DNA from: Pisolithus tinctorius
Taxonomy: Eukaryota; Basidiomycota; Agaricomycetes; Boletales; Pisolithaceae
Assembly: GCA_024663395.1 (NCBI GenBank)
Contig: JANFAH010000044.1
Coordinates: 1-64,000, forward strand
DNA: 64,000 bases
Direction: 5' to 3'
Of the stretch, positions 25,965 to 37,400 are shown one piece after another. Position 1 is the first letter of the stretch. Every line of letters begins with the position of its first letter. The notes beneath the pieces are model-generated. The model worked only from the letters and a program-made list of their open reading frames with translations, ran no database searches and was not told the DNA's origin. Position numbers and translations under genes: made by a program.

Positions 25965-27717
25965 ATGATTTCGGTAAGGGCACGAGCAAGACGACTCTTG
26001 GACTTGTAGCTGATACGTTTGCAAGGCGTTTTTTATCTTCAATCAAAAAGGAGAGGCAAGTCTTTGTTCCGCGTTTCATTGAAATTGTCATTCATTCCGG
26101 TGAGCAGGTCCTCATATCTCGTCTATATCGGACAGACTTCAAGTCAGTTCTCCACCTCCACCCCTTCTCACCACCTCATGATTGGAATTTAGGCGCTCCA
26201 TTGCAGATGTCTTTCGTATTCAGGTTATATCAAATAGCGACGTACGATCACCCATCATCACGTTGGGTTCCACCAGCTTCTTTCACGTCCGGGTGAACAA
26301 TCTCTATGTAGTTGCAGTCACCAAGTGAAGCGCCAGAAAACCGTCCCTAATTGACGCTCATACGTCCCTTAGAACTAACGCCAATGCTGCGCTCGTGTTC
26401 GAGTACTGCTATCGTTTGATATCCATCGCAAAGTCGTATTTCGGCAAGGTAGACGAGGAGGCCGTCAAGAACAACTTCGTGCTGATCTACGAGCTCATTG
26501 ATGGTGTGTGCCTCACGTAAAGGGACGTGATAGCTTATTGATGTACACGATAGAAATTAACGACTTTGGATATCCTCAAAACAGCGAGACAGATACTCTT
26601 AAGTCATACATCACGACAGAGAGCATAATGTCAAGTGCATACGCAGCGGTAATGCCCGTCCTGCGTCTCGTTAGTCCATACTCATCGAGCTATTAGGAGG
26701 AGTCCTCGAAGATAACCACACAAGCAACCGGTGCAACCAGCTGGCGGCGTGGCGAGGTCAAGTATAAGAAGAACGAGGCATTTGTGGATGTCGTAGAAAC
26801 AGTCAATCTCAGCATGAGTGCAAAAGGTCCGTACCCGAATCGGCGAGCTGAGTCAGGTCGTTGATATTCCTTTAGGCACCATCCTTCGTGCAGATGTCGA
26901 CGGACACATCCAAATGCGTGCATACTTATCCGGAACACCTGAATGCAAGTTTGGTCTCAATGATAAGCTTGTCATCGACAAGAACGAGAGAGGTGCCAGT
27001 GATGCCGTGGAACTTGATGATTGTCGTTTCCACCAGTGCGTCCGGCTGAACGAGTTTGACGCGACCCGTACAATCAGCTTCATCCCGCCGGATGGCGAGT
27101 TCGAGCTAATGAGGTAAGCGACCTGACGCTCGTCTCTTCTATACCGAACATCTTCTCTGAGGTATCGGTGTACGTCGAACGTGAAGCTTCCGTTACGCAT
27201 CATTCCAACCGTAAATGAGATCGGCACGACGCAAGTGTCATACACGGTGTCTGTGAAAGGGAACTTTGGTACTAAGCTGTCAGCGACCAATGTCGTGCTG
27301 AAGATACCTACACCTCTAAATACGACGACGGTGGATTGCAAGGTAGCAAGCGGTAAAGCCAAGTATGTTCCTGCAGAGAATATTGTTGTATGGAAGTGAG
27401 TCGTCAGGTTTCGAGAGACGCTTTAGTTCTGAGCTCCGTTTCTCTCCCCCAGGATTCCACGAATACAAGGCGGCCAGGAATGCACATTTACGGCCACGGC
27501 TGATCTGACTTCTACTACTGTTCGACAAGTGTGGGCACGGCCCCCAATCGATGTCGACTTCCAAGTGCTGATGTTCACTGCGTCTGGCCTGATCGTCCGG
27601 TTCCTCAAGGTGTTCGAGAAGAACAATTACCACAGTATCAAATGGGTGCGGTATCTCACTAAAGCGAGCGGGAGCTACCAGATTCGGGTAAGCCTCGGTT
27701 GCCTGATAGGGTTCTAA
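25965..27717 (+). CDS. APM4: AP-2 clathrin adaptor complex, mu subunit
   Basis: Medium chain of the AP-2 complex, which binds tyrosine-based sorting signals in endocytosis at the plasma membrane. Ten coding exons: 25965-25973, 26026-26055, 26108-26142, 26193-26324, 26373-26503, 26554-26648, 26697-26826, 26876-27113, 27162-27395 and 27453-27717; 432 residues. The N-terminal longin domain reads [13 protein letters not shown], then VLISRLYR and [20 protein letters not shown]. The mu-homology domain has [46 protein letters not shown] and [10 protein letters not shown]. The motifs fit AP-2 rather than AP-1 mu. The first coding exon is only 9 nt. Intron 2 has a GC donor (GAG|GCAAGT). The usual ending after YQIR is Phe-stop; here the frame continues for nine residues, or an extra short intron starts at the GTAAGC at 27,688, so the last residues are uncertain. 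Confidence 0.94.
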
Positions 27718-28011
27718 GACTGACCTAGAGTAGTTCTGAGGACTCTGAGGCATTCGTGGGTTGGGTAGTTGTTTTTGCCACGTGTTACCTTACAGACTTT
27801 TTTCTTAATGATATACCTTTCTTCTTTGGGGGGGACGCCGGATGTTTCTGTGTGATACATTGAGAGTAGGCAGTTCCTGATCGCGGATGTCCAATCTAGG
27901 CATCTCGCCTAAACACTACATAGCACTCTGTCGTAAGTCGCGTCTAGCTCCAGGCCAAGTGGCCTAACAAACAGACTTATCTCTCTTCGTTCCATCCAAG
28001 AAACTGTCTCC
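27718..28011. other. Short intergenic region between AP-2 mu and SAPS gene
   Basis: About 290 bp between two genes on the same strand, holding the 3' end of the first and the promoter of the second. No further element seen. Confidence 0.5.
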
Positions 28012-31000
28012 ATGTTTTGGAGGTAGTTTACCGCCTTTTCAGAGATATCGTAGTCCTGAACAAAAATTTTCACACAGGTTCGGGTTCCACAATGCGTCAG
28101 CTATCGACAGCCTACTAGACAAGGAGGACGTCTCACTTGAGGCGATTTTGGACGAGGACGATCTACTACAGGAATGCAAGGCTCAGAACACGAGGCTTAT
28201 CGACTACTTTCAGCGCACAGATGTTCTCAAGCGTCTGTTGGGTTATGTCACTGGACAGATTGAGGGTCATGAAGAGAGGGGACGCTTCAAGTACGTGACC
28301 AATTCTAGCGCTCGTTCATCTCGCGTTTGACTGCGGTCACAAGATATCCTTACGTTGCCACGGAAGTGCTCTGTAGTGAAATTTGGTCCGTCGTTGAGAC
28401 TTGTGTTAATAATGCCGACGAGCTGCTGGCACCCTTCTGGGAGATTGTCCTCGACAAGTCACCAGAAGACATGAAGACTGAAATGGTCATGGCGTCCCAC
28501 TTCGCCAAGGTAAACTCTGTCTTCCTCACAAAAAAGCCCGCAGATGTAAGTGGCCTCCGTTACTCTTCTATGCTGTCGCGCACGAGACACATCAATATCC
28601 AGATGCTTGCCTTCATCCAATCTCAACCGAATATTGTGGAGCGCTTACTGCACCATGTCGAAGCACCTTCCATAGTCGACTTGCTAGTTCGCATCGTCCA
28701 GCTAGACGAGCAACCTGGAGGATCTGGTGTTCTAGAAGTATGCTCTTGTGACCTCTCGTGTCCATGTCTCACCTGACTTGTTACTCAGTGGTTGTCCAGC
28801 GAACAGCTCATGGGCCGCCTAATTGACCTCCTCTCACCTGCTCATAGCAGCGATGTTCATGCGGTAGTCTCAGAACTCATCAAAGGTATCATCTCTATGG
28901 CTGCACCTTCCCCGGGTGCTGGTTTAACCGACGGACTTCAAAATCTTCCCGCCTCAAATCGCTTCGCTCGTGAGCTCGCTCGAAGGGAAAGTATAGACAC
29001 GTTAGTCGGCTATATTCTTTACGAATACAACGACCAACCGCCTACCGAACGATACGCCGGCGACGGGCAACATAGTGATCATGGCAACACCCTTGGCCAC
29101 GACCTCCCAGACATCCATTCCGCTACTTCATCCGTCGTCCACTCGATATCTATAGTAATCGAGCTCATCCGGAAAAATAATTCAGACTATTTCGAACCAT
29201 ACCTCTTCCACACTCTACGGAATCGATTGATTCAAGTCCAGCAGCAACTACACGGTTCCGATAATGCACGGGAGATTTTGGAGAACGCAATGAACGAGAT
29301 GGTTGACCGTATGGGTGTTGTGCATTTGGGTCCACTATTGGATGTCATGTCAGAACGGCTGCCTGACTTTCAGCGGTATTTGCGGCAACCACGCTCCTCA
29401 GTGCGTTCATTTTGAATTGAAGTCATTACTTATGGCTCACATTACCGGAGTAGCAAGGCCCAGTGCCCACGACAGTGGGTCTCATCCAGCCGCTGACGTT
29501 CGAACGATATCGTATTTGCGAGCTTTACGCAGAACTTTTGCACTGTTCGAATATGTCTCTCCTGAACCGCTCATCAGAGCACGACTACCTGTATGACAAC
29601 CAAGGTCGATTGCAAGGCGGTTTGTCGTCGTTGGAACAGCTAGCACGCGTAATTGCCATCGGGTCTGGCGATGAAGCGGAGCAGGAGAATGAGGGCCCTC
29701 AAGATGAGGTTGAACCTGCGCTGGAGTTGCCCATCCACAATCCACGCAGCTCGTCGATACTAGACTCAGATGACGACATGAGCGACGAACCGGGCAGTTC
29801 TGACGACGACGCCATGGAAGAGATCGTGATGGACGACATAGCGACGAAAGACACGCAGGCGGAGACTACTGAAGCACCCATAGAGTCTCCATCAATGCTG
29901 TCCTCTTCTCCAATTACGACCTCGTCAACATCTCCCGATCAAGGTGTACTTCAGCGGAGCCCAATTAGCGAAGGTTCTATCTCGAATAGCCCGGTGTCGA
30001 AAGCTTATTCCAACAATTCTCGTCGAAGTTCGAGGCGGATGACGAGGGATCTTGTCTCGGAGGTACCCGCAGGAGAGAGGATGAAACAGGTTTTCCTCCA
30101 GGAGTCCGTGCTCTCAGTACTACTGGTGAGTAGTTCACAGTAATTTTGCTTAATCGTTCTGACTTCTGCCGCTGCAGGACCTGTTCTTTGAGTTTCCGTG
30201 GAACAACTTTCTGCACAGCGTGGTCTACGATTTCATCCACCAGATACTTACCGGCAGAGTGGATGGTGGCTTGAATCGAGAATTGACCATAGCGCTCTTC
30301 CGAGATGCTCGGCTAATGCATCGCATAGTTGAGGGGCAGAAGAAAAATGATGCGGAAAGGCAAGCTCTACCGTCTTGGTCTATTTGATTGCGCCGTGTAA
30401 CGACGGCGTTTCAGCGTCAAACCCAAAGGTGTACGTTTGGGGTACATGGGCCACCTTACTCTCATGTCAGAAGACGTTATCACTGCACTAGAGCATTATC
30501 CCCCGGAGCTGCGGCTGATGATAGAGCGGCACGCACCGCACCCCGATTGGTCTGAATACGTGACAGGCAGATACAATGAAACGAAGAAACGAGATACAAG
30601 CTTGCTTGGGGGTGGCAAGCCTAATGTCAATGCTCCTAGACCCGGCGCGCGATGGGCAGTCGACGAAGAAGATACTAAATCTATGTCGACTGCCGCTCCA
30701 ACGACGAATGGAAACTCAATGTTAAAGGGTGAATTTAGGCGAGCTGCCACTGCAAAGCCCAGTCGGGAGACGAGTGCCGATTTCGGTCCAGCGCCGATAG
30801 ACGAAGACGAGGACGACCACGGGACAGGACCACCGCAGGTGTGCTTAATATGTCTGCTTGTTCTTTATTATGTCTTAATTGCCGGGACACCCAGTTTGCG
30901 CGGTATCTGGCACAAGAGATGCACTCAGAATTTTTCTCTTCTGATGCAGACGATGACGAAGACGAAGAAGACGGCGGCTGGTTGGCTCATTCTACATTTG

Positions 31001-31585
31001 ACTTGGGAAAACCACCACCGGCTCGCCGCCATCAAAACAACGCGCAAATATCAGCATCTAGCGGCTTTGATGTTCGTATGCTTTTTCTTGAATTTTTTTT
31101 TAAAGCCGACAAACGCATCCAGGACTCTTTTTGTGCATCCTCCTCTGCGCCTCTCAGAGAAGCGCTCACCGATGATCCTTTTGGAGCCCATTATGATGAG
31201 GTCCTTACGATCCTCCTTAATTCTTACTGCTCCCGTATTGATTGATTTGCAGGACGACGCTTTTGGTCCCTTCTCTGATGCAGCTGGAACCCCGACATCA
31301 GAGCCTATCCAGTTTTCGACGTCATTTTCGTCGTTGTCTTCAGACGATTCGTTTGACTTCGGGGAATTCCACTCGGCAGACTCGGACGGTGTGAGAGACG
31401 GCGACCTTACTCCAACTGCCGGGAGCTGGACGTTTGCTAGCGGTTCAGAAACCGAGGGCGATTCTGAGGGAGATGAGTTTGGCAACATGACTGGCGGCGT
31501 TTCGGAAAATGCCTTGCAGACGATATCACTGGAAGAGGTGAACGAACGGATCGACGATGTACGGAACAGTGGCTGGGATAGCTAA
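28012..31585 (+). CDS. SAPS-family protein, Sit4/PP6 phosphatase regulatory subunit
   Basis: SAPS proteins bind the catalytic subunit of Sit4/PP6 phosphatase and direct it in cell-cycle and stress control. Eleven coding exons: 28012-28022, 28078-28290, 28344-28545, 28603-28737, 28789-29400, 29454-30125, 30178-30359, 30415-30838, 30919-31075, 31160-31200 and 31253-31585; 993 residues with all phases matching. The N-terminus MFWRFGFHNASAIDSLLDKE and the following FKYPYVATEVLCSEIW, MLAFIQSQPNIVERLLHH and LDLFFEFPWNNFLHSVVY segments are typical of the family, as is VRLGYMGHLTL. The C-terminal third is acidic and Ser-rich, including a DDDEDEED tract, as in yeast Sap155/185/190. Intron 7 has a GC donor (AG|GCAAGC); the GT alternative would give a 37-nt intron and disrupt the conserved NDAESVKPKG. 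The 41-nt exon 10 was chosen because it restores a DDPFGAHYDE motif before the final exon. Confidence 0.92.
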
Positions 31586-31763
31586 TTGGCGAGGTTAGTG
31601 TAGTTAGGATGCGTGGCGTTTCACTGTCGCTGCAGGTATTTATACCGGGCGGAGGATAATGTTCTTAATTGTAGTGCCGATGAAGTTTAGTATATGCTCT
31701 ATTTCACAGTGGACGTGTACAAATGGTGATGATGCAGCATTGGGATATAAAAGCATACCGCAG

Positions 31764-32785
31764 CTATAATTTGAACAGATAACCACCAGTTCTTGCGACC
31801 GCTGTGAAGTCGATGGCATCCAGGACCTTGCCGCTGGCATCAGCTACAGCGCATTCCACATTGTCGCCGGGTACAACGGGCCCAACGCCTGAGGGGGTGC
31901 CTGTCAGGACAAGATCACCCTCCTGGGGATTTGGGGTCAGTTAAGCTCTTAGAGATAAATGGCCATGTCTCTCACCTCCAAAGTCATAATGGAGGAAATG
32001 TGTTCGATCAGTTGAGGGATCCGGAAGATCATGTCGGCAGTGGTGCCATCTTGTTTGGTAATACCGTTGACCTGAAGTGCAAACCTGAAGACTATCTCTT
32101 AAACAGCAATGTTCGACTAAGCTTACCTTCAGCGAGAGCCTAAGCTCATGAGGGTCCAAGACCGTCGACTTGGGAATGAATTTCCTGATAGTTATAAATG
32201 CTCTGACAACTAGTATAGAGGAGATATACACGAACCCTATTGGCGTGAATGTATCAAATCCCTTTACGGCAGACCATGGAAGACCCTTCTTCTTGACCTC
32301 CTCTTGCATGTTTCGAGCCGTCATATCAATGGCCAGTGCTAGCATAGAAGACATGAGCTGGTAAAAGTGACGTATGTATATGGTCCACATATCAGCACAT
32401 ACCGTATCCAGCAATATGGGATTCAGCAGCTTCCCGAGAGATTTCCCTGCCACTTTTCCCTATAACGAGTCCAAGCTCGACTACCGGTCCAGTGTGAGCA
32501 AAGAAAAATGCCTCGGACATGTGCACAACTCTGTAAGCGCACCCTCATGATGAGCAAGTATACCGCGTGGTATCTCGATGTTCCCTCCCGAGGAAACATA
32601 ACTAGTGGTAGGCTTGAGGAAGAAGAACGGTTCCTTTGGTCTCGTATTGCCGAGCTCCTTGATGTGCTCAGAGTAGTTCCTTCCAATAGCCACAATCTGA
32701 AATGTAAATTGGGTTCCGCCAATGAAACATAATTCCAGCCTACCTTTCTCCCTTGTCGCGCGAATTGGGAGGCTATGGACGACAT
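31764..32785 (-). CDS. FAHD1-like fumarylacetoacetate hydrolase family protein
   Basis: Family members are Mg-dependent acylpyruvases/oxaloacetate decarboxylases. Seven exons: 32785-32744, 32696-32543, 32480-32403, 32338-32236, 32184-32127, 32071-31976 and 31922-31764; 229 residues, close to human FAHD1 (about 224). Visible motifs in order are IVAIGRNYSEHIKELG, PKEPFFFLKPTTSYV, AHHEVELGLVIGKSGR with the metal-binding Glu residues, GYALAIDMTARNMQEE, KGFDTFTPIG and LVLTGTPSGVGPV. The N-terminus is short (MSSIASQFARQGRK); I cannot say from this whether it targets mitochondria. The gene ends tail to tail with the SAPS gene, leaving only about 180 bp between stops, so their 3' UTRs probably overlap or abut. 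Confidence 0.93.
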
Positions 32786-34423
32786 GGCATACGCGTACAA
32801 ACCAACTGCCTATGTTCACCCTCTACACGAACATTGACAAGGACGCATTTTGTTCTGTTTGGACAACAACAAAAACGAATAAATAGCCCCTGAGTCCACT
32901 CATTGTCATGTACATACTCCAAGTTTCAGCACGGTGACTCTACAGTAGAGCTGGTGGACCTAATATGAAAATAAGTCGCAGAAGAAAAGAACTAGCTAAG
33001 CTCGAAGATCACCGTTGGCTGTACTACAACGGAGGGTCTGCCAGCCAGAGAACCGTGGCTTGTATTCATTAACTGTTGGAAGTTAAAACATTACCTTCGC
33101 TCAGTGACCTCTATGACTAACGCTCCATGAGGACGAAAGTAGTAGGGCATACTCCACAAGCGCACGAGAGGGGGGCGCTGCGGTTGTGATGAGACTTCCT
33201 TTATATATACGGGCTTAGAAAGTGATTAGCTAGTAAAATCATGAAGCTAGGCTGCTAAGTATAAGAGCACCACAACTGCGTTAAGTCGATATTGGGTATT
33301 GAAACCCGTACTGTATACACGCCCAGTTTTCAATGGCCTTCTTTGCCGCGCAACTTGATGGTATTTAATACCCTGCCCAGGGCAACACGATGAAGAGTTC
33401 GTGCTTTCTTTTACTACATAAGCCCCGCATCTTCCAACGATATCTCTCAAGTACAGAGTGTCAATGCCCATCACTCACCGTGTTCATTGGTTGTTTGGAA
33501 ACTGACGGAGCACGCAGGTCAGTCAGGTTACCTTTGAGTGGTACAGAGACAACCGAAGACTTGTAGGGGGTCCGACACCGCGATACCAATATACATGTAC
33601 ACGTCGAACGGGAGCAGAAAGGTACACTTCCAATTCGATCTGTATGGTTTTGGATGAAGCAGAATGGGCAAGGAATGAGATGCAATACATAACATAACAA
33701 TACAACTCTGACAAACGGAGTCAATCTGATTACAAAGGGGAAGACAAGGTTGTGGAAGAGGGGATGTATATAACTGCGAACTAGTCCTGATCTGTCTGGT
33801 TGTTTTGTCGATAATTAATACAACGACTCACAGGCTCTGCTTCTACATCTTCTGGAACGCGTCCTTTGGCATTGACAGTATACGTTTCGCTTTCGACGCC
33901 AAAGAAGAAAAAAGAAACTGTCAACGACGCTAGGGAACAAACCACAAGGCAAACAAGACTCGCCCGTTCTCCGTCATAGCGCTACCAAAATCGGTTCAGG
34001 ATCGATGAAGGAAGTAAATCCATCGAAGTAGATGGCGGTGCAAACGGATACGCCGCCCGTAGGCCGCTTCATCTGTTTCACGGAGAGAGGCATGAAAAAT
34101 AGGATGTTTGAGATCTCGTGAACACGAAGAAACAACAAACATACACTTTTTAGAGTCTTTTGGATATTGGATAACGGAGCATAACGGAAATGCTCAGAGA
34201 TTTTTATATTTGCCTTGAGAAGGAATTGAAGCTGTTGTTGTGGAAGTTAACGTCGTCAAGCTTCACTTGATTACATAAGCACATGAGTCAGTGTAGGGAG
34301 TAGGCGCCTTTAGATCGATCGACTTGTTGTGAGTCGATATCACGACCACGGGCTTCACGCTGATCTTCCGCACGCTTTAAGTTCTGCGTTGTGAAGTACG
34401 CAGAGTCGTATCTTACGTTTTAC
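32786..34423. other. 1.6 kb divergent intergenic region, no gene seen
   Basis: Separates the FAHD1-like gene (minus) from the left GTPase gene (plus). Only short open frames without motifs. CpG content is ordinary here, which matters because the depletion starts only inside the GTPase gene. Confidence 0.5.
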
Positions 34424-37400
34424 ATGGCTCCTGGTCGTATCAAGAAGTGGTTCGAGTCGCTCGGCAGTGATTCGCATCGTGCCCGCCACAGCGATCCAAA
34501 TGATGTAACTCCTACGGCCACTGAAGCTACAGCTGCAGGTACGATATTGTTCTAGCCTACGGAATATGACGTATTTCATATGGGGACACAGAAGCTAGTG
34601 ATCTTGTCGGTGATGTGGCGAGTCCAGTTCTCCCTCAGATCGAAGTTACTCCGCACGGTAATATTGTTGCTCTTCATGAAATCTAAATTGTCTAATGCCG
34701 AGTCACAGCAACTACGTCTTCTAGATCTGCTTACTGTCTCAATTCTGAGATGGCTCAAGAATACATGAAAAAAATTGAGCGTTTTCGAATCCTGGTCATG
34801 GGCAGAGCGAATGCCGGAAAAACCACCATCATCCAAAGAGTGTGCGACTCTACAGATAAGCCAGAGGTCTTCGATAGCAAGGGAAACAAGGTATGATCCT
34901 ATAGAGTCGGTAGAATACTTTAACATGTATCTAACAATTTTCAGATTGATGGTACTATCGTGCAAGGCACTTTGGCGGTAAGATGTCGTGTTGGCTCGTG
35001 GAAGTTCATTTGAATGCTGAGTGTTCCCAGCGTGGCTACCATAGGATCGAGCATGAGCTCATTTTTCGGAGCAACCCAGGCTTTGTGTTCCATGATTCCT
35101 GTGGATTTGAAGCAGGGGCTGCAGAAGAGTTTGACCAGATGAAGGACTTCGTGGTTGACCGTGCAGCCACACCGAGGGTGAATGAACGAATCCATGTCAT
35201 CTGGTAAGGAATACATTGTGAGTAATTACAGGCTAAGGCAACAGAATGTAGGTTTTGCATCCCCATGACTGAGAGCTGCAGGACAGTAACTGCTGCTGAG
35301 CAGAAATTCTTCAATGAATGTGATACAGGACATGGTGAATTCCTCTGCTTGGCTGATTGTCATGTAACTAAGGATCTGTCTAGTTCCCGTGATAGTGTTG
35401 TTGACAAAGGTGGATACCTTGAATCTGGATGCAATCGAAGAACTTGAAGATGAAGGTTGGGAGATAGGAGGAGCACAGGGAAGGATTGCAGAAAAGGAAA
35501 GGGAATTGTTGGAGAAGTGGCTTGCACACATAAAGCATGAACTTGGCAAGTGCAAGTTTCCACCTAAAGGATATTTGTCACTTCAAAGTGGGTATTTCAT
35601 CATTCAGAGACAGTGCTACTAGAAAATCCTGGTGGCAGAGATGGATCAAAAGAGTGCAGACTGCAGCACTTTGATGCATTGGACAGCAAATGTGTTGAAT
35701 GAGGAAGATTTACAAAGGTTACTTATATCAACACAGCAGTCAAGTATTGCACTATGTGTTCAGTATGCTGTGCACAAGTAAGTGAACAAGTGTATTTTGG
35801 CACAGATACTGATCTGCTAAAGGACATTGAGAAACAGAATGGAGCTAGGTTTCTTGGGAAGAGTGCAGGTGGATGCAAAAGAGTTGGAATGTGATTTGCT
35901 GAAATGGTTTCCAAATTGTGATGTAAGTGACCAAGTTCTTCTAACATATGGAGTCAATGATGTTCCCATTTTGTGTTCCCTTGCATGTATTAACAGGGGG
36001 TGAGTAATGAATGGCATGCTCATGCTGGATTTGATGACTTCTGATGTTGGTGACATGGCAGTATGTGAGTGATTTCATGTCATGATTAACTGCATGTCCA
36101 CTCAATGGCCTCACTTGCACTCTTGATGTGGGTGGAATGACAGGGGGTAAGTGGATTCATGGCATGTTTATTTGGATGTCTGCTCAATTGCCTCACTTTG
36201 CACTCTTGATGCTGGTGGCATGACAGCTTGTGAGTGATTTCATGACATGTTTGGCTCAATGTCTGCTCAATGACCTCACTTGCACTCCTGATGTTGGTGG
36301 CATGACAGGAGGTAAGTGGTTTCATGACATGTTTGGCTGGATGTCTAATGACCTCACTTGCACACTTGATGGTGGTGGCATGGCAGGAGGTGGGTGATTT
36401 CATGGTATGTTTAGTTGGATGTCTTCTCAATGGCTCACTTGTACCCTTTATGTTGGTGGCATGACAGCAGGTGAGTGATTTCATGGCATGTTTGGCTGGA
36501 TGTCTGCTCAATGACCTCACTTGCACTCTGCATGTTGGTGGCATGACAGGAGGTGAGTGGTTTCATGGCACATTTTTCTGGATGTCTGGTCAATGGCCTC
36601 ACTTTGCACTCTTGATGTTGGTGGCATGTCAGGAAGTGAGTGATTTCATGGCATGTTTATCTGGATACCTCCTCATTGACCTCACTTGCACACATGATGT
36701 GGGTTGCATGACAGCTTGTGAGTGATTTTGTGGCATGTTTAGCTGGATGTCTGCTCAGTGGGAAACCTTGCACTGTTCATGGTGATGGTATGGCAGAATG
36801 TGTGTGAATTTAGTCCAACATCAGATCTTTTTTGATTCCCTTGGCTTCCATACTTTGGGTTCCACTTGACCTGTAGCTGGTAGGTGGTTCTGCCATGTTG
36901 CCCCTGGTTTTTGCTAAATTGTATTCATTCTCAAAACCACCCTGTATGGTAGAATGTGAGTGGTTGCATGGTTGTTTGAGCACATAGACTGATCATGATT
37001 GTGTGGTGCCCTTGGTTTGACCTCTTCTTTGGCAGGAGGTGTGCAGCCTGACAGCAGCTATAACTGGCTACATGTCTCATCCATCTATGCTTTGACCATA
37101 TTTGCCACACATGTGCCATTACAATTCTTAGCTTGTAAGTATTGACTTGCTACCCCTCTTTGTCTAAGGCAAACATATAGAATAACAGTCAAAATTTGAA
37201 GTCAATGATGCTGTCCAAATGCCAGCTCTGCCCAAAGATGTCACTTTGTTGGGGAAGTTCCCAACTCCTCAATCAATGGCTGAACATGCCATTGGTAAGT
37301 GTTTCCCATTGCCTACACAAGATATACTCATGGTTCTAGGATGCTTGCTTGTTGCTGAGCATTCTTACTTTTTAATGCAGCATGGGCAGCATCTTTGGCA

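Noticed and set aside
36086..36544. Minus-strand 152-codon frame encoding a 27-28-residue repetitive peptide
   Set aside because: It coincides exactly with the 82-bp repeat, and CpG loss in the region has removed many possible stops. The periodicity comes from the DNA repeat; there is no splice or promoter context.
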